From NCBI GenBank assembly GCA_023935145.1, contig CM043697.1, positions 48,026,001 to 48,090,000 on the forward strand: 64,000 nt of DNA. Reading direction: 5' to 3'. Below, in pieces: positions 58,505-64,000 of the stretch. Position 1 is the stretch's first letter, and each line of letters begins with the position of its first letter. The DNA comes from Bretschneidera sinensis. Its lineage: Eukaryota; Streptophyta; Magnoliopsida; Brassicales; Akaniaceae. The notes beneath the pieces are model-generated. The model was not told the origin of the DNA. It searched no databases and saw only the letters and a program-made list of their open reading frames with translations. Position numbers and translations under genes: made by a program.

Positions 58505-58680
58505 TCAAAAGGAGGAGACCTTTTTGGTCTTGTACCTATACAGAACTCTCTTCTTCTTGCTTGATGCATTGTTTATAGTGAGGACAACCTTGCCAGGTTC
58601 ATTGTTGCTAAAACTGTTTTGAATTGGTCCTTCATTTGAACCCATCTTCCTCCCCTTTTGGAAAATGCTGGTGCAAGATC
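58505..58680 (-). pseudogene. Captured patellin fragment: end of GOLD domain (left part)
   Basis: Minus strand, ending at stop TGA (58505-58507). It reads SIFQKGRKMGSNEGPIQNSF, SNNEPGKVVLTINNASS and KKKRVLYRYKTKKVSSF, the last strands of the GOLD domain and C-terminus of plant patellins (SEC14-GOLD proteins that bind phosphoinositides at membranes and the cell plate). No stop before the natural end. The upstream part of the same exon lies at 63221-63292, separated by element D: removing D and one copy of AGATC leaves one open frame through ...VPTDEG/SCTSIF.... It sits antisense in an intron of the TnpA-like gene, so it is a passenger of the CACTA element. Confidence 0.87.
58676..58680 (+). 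repeat. Target site duplication (AGATC) of element D, left
   Basis: Exact match to 63216-63220. Confidence 0.95.
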
Positions 58681-59648
58681 TGATGAGGACACGGCTAACA
58701 AATGGGAGGCGGATCCTATTCAAGTTTCCAATAGGTCAAGTTACAAGGGCCCAAGCTAAACGGTTTAGTCAAGTTCTAATTGGTCCAGTTACAAGGGCCT
58801 GAGCTAAACGGTTCAAGAAAACTCTCAATGGGCTTATTCAACACATTTGGGCTAAGAACCATCTTTGGGGGCCCAAGGATGATGCTATACATGATCCACA
58901 AGGATGGCTTTCCATGATCCAAGGGAACTTCCACTTTGAAATTTCGAGAGGACCCAACAACCAGAATTAAAATGGTCATATCTTCTTGCCCGCAACTCCA
59001 AATGGGCTAAAACTTATTGGGGTGGAAAGATGACGTCTTGAACTTCAATTTAGACCTAAGAAAGTTTCAAAAAGGATATCGTTTGGGCTTGTTATGATGG
59101 GCCTAAACCCAGCAGGCTGTTGCATCCAAATCTTCTTCCACTTTGGGCTTGCACCTTGCACCTTTTCTTAATTGTTTCCTTCTGAATTTAATTGTTGCAT
59201 TATAAGGCTTGCATGCCAAGTTAAGTACTTTCTTTATTTGAATTTTATGTTACAAGAATTCTATTTAAGTTTATTTCCTATTCCTACCAGAATTCTGTTT
59301 AGGTTTATTTCCTATTTCTTAATTTTCCTTTTTCTAATTGGTTACGAATTCTCATATATTTAAATAGCCATTGGCTTTTGGAATAAGACAATGCAGATTT
59401 GATTCATACTTTTGGAGAGAAATTTTTCTTTGGTTCTTTTAGAACTTCAAAACTTATTGGAGTTTCTGTGGCATTCATCTTCGACTTATCAATCAATCCT
59501 TTCATAATTGATTGTGGCGTCTTCATTATACCAAGGTTCTTGCTTCAATATAAGCAATGGGTCGTGGTCTCACATAAATCTGCTTCTAGACGATCTTGGA
59601 AGTCCTCTTAATCCATCAATTTCTTAGTTCTTGGCGTGGATCATATCA
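58681..59648 (+). repeat. D 5' LTR
   Basis: TGATGAGGACACGGC...GTGGATCATATCA, 968 bases, with a TATTTAAATAG box at about 59357-59367. In the first 200 bases I count about 17 differences from the 3' LTR, so this is not a young insertion. Confidence 0.94.
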
Positions 59649-59650
59649 GT

Positions 59651-59663
59651 TGGTATCAGAGCC
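59651..59663 (+). other. Primer binding site of D (tRNA-Met)
   Basis: Perfect TGGTATCAGAGCC, two bases after the LTR. Confidence 0.93.
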
Positions 59664-60122
59664 TTCTAGTTACAGGGTTGCTTATCTTTTGTTTTGATTC
59701 ACAAAAAAAAAAGCGAAAAAAAAAACGAAATTGAAAAAAAAAAAAAGAAGAACAAATTTCTAGTTTAGAAAAAAAAAACGTGAAAAAAAAATGCGTAATA
59801 TTTAGATTCAATCCTTTTAATTCTTATTTCAATTTCTAATCTTTGTTTCCTTGTATTCTAGCCTTTAAATCCGAATTTCTTTGTGAATTATTGGTGAATT
59901 GTTGCTAAAAACTTTGATACTTGTTCGGTTAGTTTGATAAGAACCTATAGAGGATTATTACGAGTGGAAAAAGGCAAAAGTGGTGAGCACATAAGAGGGG
60001 AAAAGCCAATCTAATTTTTGTGTGAAAACACGAGTGAAATTGAGTGACTCATTCTTTGAGTGAAACACGTGAAGGAGTGTGTAAGGTCCTTTTTTTTTTC
60101 TAACTTTGCTTTTGCAGCAAAC
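59664..60122 (+). other. D leader region
   Basis: Untranslated leader with an A-run-rich block (59700-59790); no gene. Confidence 0.7.
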
Positions 60123-60437
60123 ATGTTAGACAACAAGAACAAAAATAATTCTGGAGATACATCGGGAGAGGTTGACCCGAAGTTGCTCATGGAGGCTTTA
60201 ATGGGTGAGATGAGGAGAGCATTGAGAACGGAGATTGAACAGGTTCATGAACGGATAGATCAGGTAGAGAATGCACATGTGGGGCAACAACAAAATACTC
60301 CTAATATGCGTAGGAGGGAGAGAGTTCAACCTAGGGGAGAGAGAGTTGAAGATGAGGGATACAATGCCCAAGGAGAATTATTTGTTGTAAGGAGAGCTCT
60401 AAATGTGCAAATCAAAGAAGATGACGAAGTACAGTGA
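60123..60437 (+). pseudogene. D gag, core deleted
   Basis: Starts MLDNKNKNNSGD at ATG 60123. An N-terminal part with a coiled-coil-like TEIEQVHERIDQVENAH and an Arg-rich RRRERVQPRGERVEDEG is joined directly to GELFVVRRALNVQIKEDDEVQ, which in relatives lies after the zinc knuckle. So the Gag domain and knuckle are gone. The frame ends at TGA 60435-60437, where the following codons ENIFHTRCHVQNK continue in frame: an Arg codon CGA turned into TGA would explain it. Confidence 0.82.
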
Positions 60438-60860
60438 GAAAACATCTTTCATACTAGATGCCACGTGCAAAACAAGGTATGTAGTGTGATTATTGATGGA
60501 GGTAGTTGTATTAACGTTGCTAGCACTACAATGGTTAAAAAATTAGGGCTGCCAACAATTAAACATCCTCGGCCTTACAAGTTGCAATGGCTCAATGATA
60601 GTGGTGAAGTGAGAGTGAACAAACAGGTGTTAGTTTCTTTCCGGATTGGAAAATATGAAGATGAAGTTTTGTGTGATGTAGTTCCGATGAAAGCTGGACA
60701 CTTGTTACTAGGCCGACCATGGCAATTCGACCGGCGAGTTAAGCATGATGGCTTCACTAACAAATATTCGTTTGTAAGAAATCAAAGAACAATCACTCTA
60801 GTTCCTTTGACACTAAAGCAGGTTTATGAAGATCAAGTGAGGTTACAAAAAGAGAATTAG
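60438..60860 (+). pseudogene. D aspartic protease
   Basis: Open frame with the active site CSVIIDGGSCINVASTTMV (about 60483-60540), relatives having the same Asp-Gly-Gly/Ser-Ser-Cys form. HPRPYKLQWLNDSGEV, DEVLCDVVPMKAGHLLLGRP and WQFDRRVKHDGFTNKYSF follow, the usual retropepsin fold of this family. It ends with TAG at 60858-60860 after LTLKQVYEDQ. It would cleave Gag-Pol. Confidence 0.88.
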
Positions 60861-62222
60861 CAAACGAAAGAGAGTGAGAAAAGGAGAACGAATGAAAATC
60901 AAAAAGAGAAAATGAGTGAGGCCGGAAAAATTGAGAGAGAAAATAAGAGAGCTGATTCGGCCATTGAGATAAAAACAAATTTCTATGCAAGAACGAGTGA
61001 AATAAAAAGAGCGATGGTTTTAAATCAGTCAATGATTGTACTTTTGTACAGAGAGGAGTTAAACACTAACCAATTTGACTCTTCTTTGCCTAGTTTTATT
61101 GTTTCTCTTTTACAGGAGTTTGATTATATCTTCCTCGAGGAGATTCTGCATGGCTTACCTCCTATTCGAGGAATTGAACATCAAATTGATTTCGTGCCCG
61201 GTGCTACAATTCCAAACCAACCAGCCTATCGAAGCAATCCCAATGAGATAAAGGAGCTATAAACGCAAGTTAGCGAATTGATGAAAACAGGGTACGTAAG
61301 AGAAAGCATGAGCCCGTGTGCTGTTCTGGTGATTTTGGTTCCTAAAAAGGATGGGACGTGGAGAATGTGCGTTGATTGCCGAGCAATCAACAATATAACG
61401 GTAAAGTATCGACATCCTATTCCTCATTTAAATGATATGCTAGATGAACTGCATGGTGCATGTGTATTCTCTAAAATTGATTTAAAAAGTGGATATCATC
61501 AAATAAGAATGAAAAAGGGTGATGAATGGAAAACTGCTAACTGCTTTTAAAATGAAATATGGTTTATATGAGTGGTCAGTTATGCCATTTGGACTAACAA
61601 ATGCACCAAGTACCTTCATGAGATTAATGAACCATGTTTTGCGAGCTTTTATAGGCAGATTCATTGTTGTTTACTTTGATGATATTCTCATTTATAGCAC
61701 AAACTTAGATGATCATGTTGTACATTTCAAATCAGTTTTGGATGTGCTTAGAAAAGAAAAGTTGTTTGCTAACTTGAAGAAGTGCACTTTTTGCACCGAT
61801 AAGCTTATGTTTCTTGGTTTTGTTGTGAGTGCACAAGGAACACAGGTTAATGATGAGAAGATTCGTGCAATTAAAGAATGGTCAAGTCCCATGAGTGTAG
61901 GTCAAGTTCGTAGTTTTCATGGACTTTCTAGTTTTTATAAGAGGTTCATGAAAGACTTAAGCAGTATTGCCGCACCGCTTATCGAAGTCATCAAGAAGAA
62001 CTTTGGATTCAAATGGGGAGACGAACAAGAGAAGGGGTTCCAATTATCAAAAAAAAAATTAACTAATGCTCATTTTCAAGTCCTTGAGCGCATCAATAAC
62101 AATGCATACAAATTGGATTTACCAAGTGAGTACAATGTTAATACCACTTTCAATGTTTCTAATTTACGCCCTTTTGATGTAAGTGATGATTTGAGGACAA
62201 ATCCTTTTCAAGAGGAGGGAAA
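60861..62222 (+). pseudogene. D reverse transcriptase, fused by deletion to the end of pol
   Basis: RT: LPPIRGIEHQIDFVPGA (about 61160-61205), stop at 61260-61262, [20 protein letters not shown] and [18 protein letters not shown] (about 61310-61425), [20 protein letters not shown] (about 61466-61525), a frameshift near 61540, [20 protein letters not shown], catalytic [11 protein letters not shown] (about 61666-61698) and [20 protein letters not shown] (about 61900-61965). After KKLTNA (about 62077) the sequence jumps to [20 protein letters not shown], which belongs to the C-terminal tail after integrase. RNase H and integrase are missing. The frame stays open across the joint and runs into the 3' LTR, stopping at 62407-62409. 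Confidence 0.92.
62209..62222 (+). other. Polypurine tract of D
   Basis: AAGAGGAGGGAAA-type tract immediately before the 3' LTR. Confidence 0.85.
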
Positions 62223-63215
62223 TGATGAGGAAACAGCTAACAAATGGGAGGCGGATCCTATTCAAGTTCCAATGGGTCAAGTTACAAGGGCCCGTGTTAA
62301 ATGGTTTATTCAAGTTCGAATTGGTCCAGTTACAAGGGCCCAAGCTAAACAGTTCAAGAAAACTCTTAATGGGCTTATTCAATACATTTGGGCTAAGAAC
62401 CATCTTTAGGGGCCCAAGGATGATGCTATACATGATCAACAAGGATGGGTTTCCATGATCCAAAGGAACTTCCACTTTGGAATATCGGGAGGACCCAACG
62501 ACCAGAATTAAAATGGTCATATCTTCTTGCCCGCAACTCCAAATGGGCTGAAACTTGTTGGGGTAGAAAGATGACATCTTGAACTTCAATTTAGACCTAA
62601 GAAAGTTTCAAAAAGGATATCATTTAGGCCTGTTATGATGGGCCTAAATCTAGCAGGTTATTGCATCCGAATCTTCTTCCACTTTGGGCTTGCACCTTAC
62701 ACCTTTTTCTTCATTTTTTCCTTCTGAATTTAATACCTTCTGAATTTAATTGTTGCATTATAAGACTTGCATGCCAATTTAGGTACTTTCTTGACTTTAG
62801 GTTACCAGAATTCTATTTAGGTTTATTTCATATTTCGTAGTTTCCTATTCCTACCAGAATTCTGTTTAGGTTTATTTCCTATTTCTTAGTTTTCCTTTTT
62901 CTAATTGGTTATGAATTCTCATGTATTTAAATAGCCATTGGATTTTGGAATAAGACAATGCAGATTTGATTCATACTTTTGGAGAGAAATTTTTCTTTAG
63001 TTCTTTTAGAACTTTTGAACTTATCGGAGTTTCTGTGGCATTCATCTTCGACTTATCAATCAATCATTCCATAATTGATTGTGGTGTCTTCATTATACCA
63101 AGGTTCTTGCTTCAATATAAGCAACGGGGCGCGGTCTCACATAAATCTGCTTCTAGACGATCTTGGAAGTCTTCTTGATCCATCAATTTCTTAGTTCTTG
63201 GCGTGGATCATATCA
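62223..63215 (+). repeat. D 3' LTR
   Basis: TGATGAGGAAACAGC...GATCATATCA, 993 bases. Its first 187 bases are translated in frame with pol (VTRARVKWF..., [14 protein letters not shown]). Confidence 0.94.
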
Positions 63216-63292
63216 AGATCCCTCATCCGTTGGCACAAATTCCTCCTGGTAGTTCACTTCCCAACTCAAAACAGTAAGGTCCCAGACTACTA
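63216..63292 (-). pseudogene. Captured patellin fragment: GOLD domain (right part)
   Basis: Minus strand reads IGTIVVWDLTVLSWEVNY then QEEFVPTDEG up to the AGATC duplication of element D. The WDLTVL.WEV.Y.EEFVP string is the hallmark of the patellin GOLD domain. Upstream (above 63292) the similarity stops near a possible acceptor (GACAG), so the piece probably starts at an exon edge. Together with 58505-58680 about 80 codons of the last exon are present; the SEC14 domain is absent. Confidence 0.87.
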
Positions 63293-63829
63293 TGGTTCCA
63301 ATCTGTCCTCGTCAGCAAACAAAAACTTAGTGAAAAACAGAACCATATATACTGCTTTATTGTTTGTATTTTGTTGGGTTACTTTCTGTGAATGAAATTG
63401 TGATGTACCCTATAAATAACCTTAGCATAGCAGGAGTTGGCATAATGTAGTATCTATAGGTATTTTGTTCTGATTGCTTGCTTGTTGGAAGTTTCTTAGT
63501 CTTGATTTCATGGGATCAAGTTTCCTGACCTACTCTGCATGCACTTATATACTAAGTTTAAATGGTCAAACATTTCACTTGTTCTTATATCATCTCTAAC
63601 CTTGTAAGGTATGTAATAATATTTTTGCTTTAAATCTTGTTCTAATTGTTTGGATTGTATATTTGTTTTTCTTTTGCATGAGGTTTTATGGAAAAATAGG
63701 GGAAATTCTACCAGTTTTTCTATAAAATATGGTAAGCATCTTTTGTTTTATATAAATTTCGCTGCAATTAGCTACTCAATATTCGGAGGAGTTTAATCTT
63801 TATTGTTTTGTAATTATAGGTGACAGTTG
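63293..63829 (+). other. TnpA large intron, right part
   Basis: 540 bases, T-rich, no gene recognised; ends with the acceptor TTGTAATTATAG before exon 6. Confidence 0.65.
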
Positions 63830-64000
63830 AAGCTCATGTTGCTGAACTTGTTGCAGCTTCAGGATCCTCTGATGCTAGCAATAATTTAGCAATACAAAAT
63901 GAAGTCTTCACCGAGCTTATAGGTGAAGAGAGTTCTGGTCGTGTCCGAGGTCAGGGTTTTAGAGTTACACCCTCTGCTGTGTATGGACTTTCAGCTCAAA
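63830..64000 (+). pseudogene. CACTA TnpA-like gene, exon 6 (continues beyond the window)
   Basis: Open frame VTVEAHVAELVAASGSSDA, then NEVFTELIGEESSGRVRGQG and FRVTPSAVYGLSAQ. The EVF...IG.E.SGRVRG.G..VTPS pattern is that of the conserved C-terminal part of transposase_24 proteins, where it follows the DEPLRQFV end of exon 5. This identifies the 7.5-kb gap between the two as an intron swollen by captured and inserted DNA. Confidence 0.85.

Larger units (their letters stand above)
58681..63215 (+). mobile_element. Element D: internally deleted Ty3/gypsy retrotransposon
   Basis: 4,535 bases with complete LTRs (58681-59648 and 62223-63215), tRNA-Met primer site, polypurine tract and exact AGATC duplication, but with most of gag and all of RNase H and integrase missing. 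A full relative would be roughly 2-3 kb longer. Both deletions keep recognisable sequence on each side. It is a defective copy in a family whose Gag-Pol frame ends inside the 3' LTR. Confidence 0.93.
47785..64000 (+). mobile_element. CACTA (En/Spm) DNA transposon, right end outside the window
   Basis: The left end reads CATTACAAGATAATTGACAT, a one-base variant (CAT for CAC) of the CACTACAAGAAAA-type CACTA terminus. It is followed by subterminal hairpin repeats, then a TnpD-like transposase gene and a TnpA-like gene, both plus strand. It interrupts the RT of element B after the codons for NYKQL. The last 170 bases of the window are still TnpA coding sequence, so the element is longer than 16.2 kb, of which 4.5 kb is the nested element D. 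It also carries pieces of host genes (TM9SF-like and patellin-like). Confidence 0.88.

Overview
This is plant nuclear DNA, almost certainly from a eudicot. It is AT-rich and intergenic, and it consists almost entirely of transposable elements inserted into one another. I see no intact host gene, no rRNA or tRNA gene, no CRISPR array and nothing bacterial. The plant assignment rests on LTR retrotransposons with plant-type primer sites (initiator tRNA-Met and tRNA-Asp), a CACTA transposon with plant En/Spm-type transposase domains, and two pieces of plant genes (patellin and a TM9SF/EMP70 protein) carried inside that CACTA element.

Layout. (1) 1-25719 is one nest. The outermost element is a Ty3/gypsy element F (+, Tekay/Del-like); only the end of its pol (12011-12272) and its 3' LTR, cut into three pieces, are present. 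A Ty1/copia element A (+, 1-12010) lies in F's pol. Its own 3' LTR is split by a 9.5-kb Athila-like gypsy element G (2176-11670, TSD AGGGA). F's LTR was also hit by a SIRE-like copia element E (12346-22456, TSD ATATA) and by a reversed solo LTR of the A family (23158-24257). (2) 25720-33799 holds remnants: a minus-strand LTR element H with no recognisable coding sequence, a copia integrase scrap, a truncated gypsy LTR J, and a short copia-type LTR K with a primer site. (3) 33800-47784 is a Tekay-like element B (+). Its gag is interrupted by a complete relative C in the opposite orientation (36986-46325, TSD GGGTT/GTGTT). (4) From 47785 past the window end, a CACTA (En/Spm) transposon sits in B's reverse transcriptase. 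It has a left-end hairpin array, a captured TM9SF exon, a TnpD-like transposase (50890-54623) and a TnpA-like gene (55025->64000). The TnpA-like gene has a 7.5-kb intron holding an antisense patellin GOLD-domain fragment. That fragment is in turn interrupted by a doubly deleted gypsy element D (58681-63215, TSD AGATC).

The retrotransposon reading frames are broken by stops and frameshifts. Many of the stops are Gln or Arg codons changed by C-to-T, as expected for methylated, silenced copies. Relative age can be read from the nesting: F before A before G; F before E and the solo LTR; B before C; B before CACTA, and the CACTA-borne patellin fragment before D.

The most interesting items are the two host-gene fragments in the CACTA element, its hairpin array, the dense CCAGTCGACTGG palindrome arrays of element E, and the B/C inverted arrangement that could give double-stranded RNA. 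Family and lineage names come from motif recognition by eye; no database search was run.
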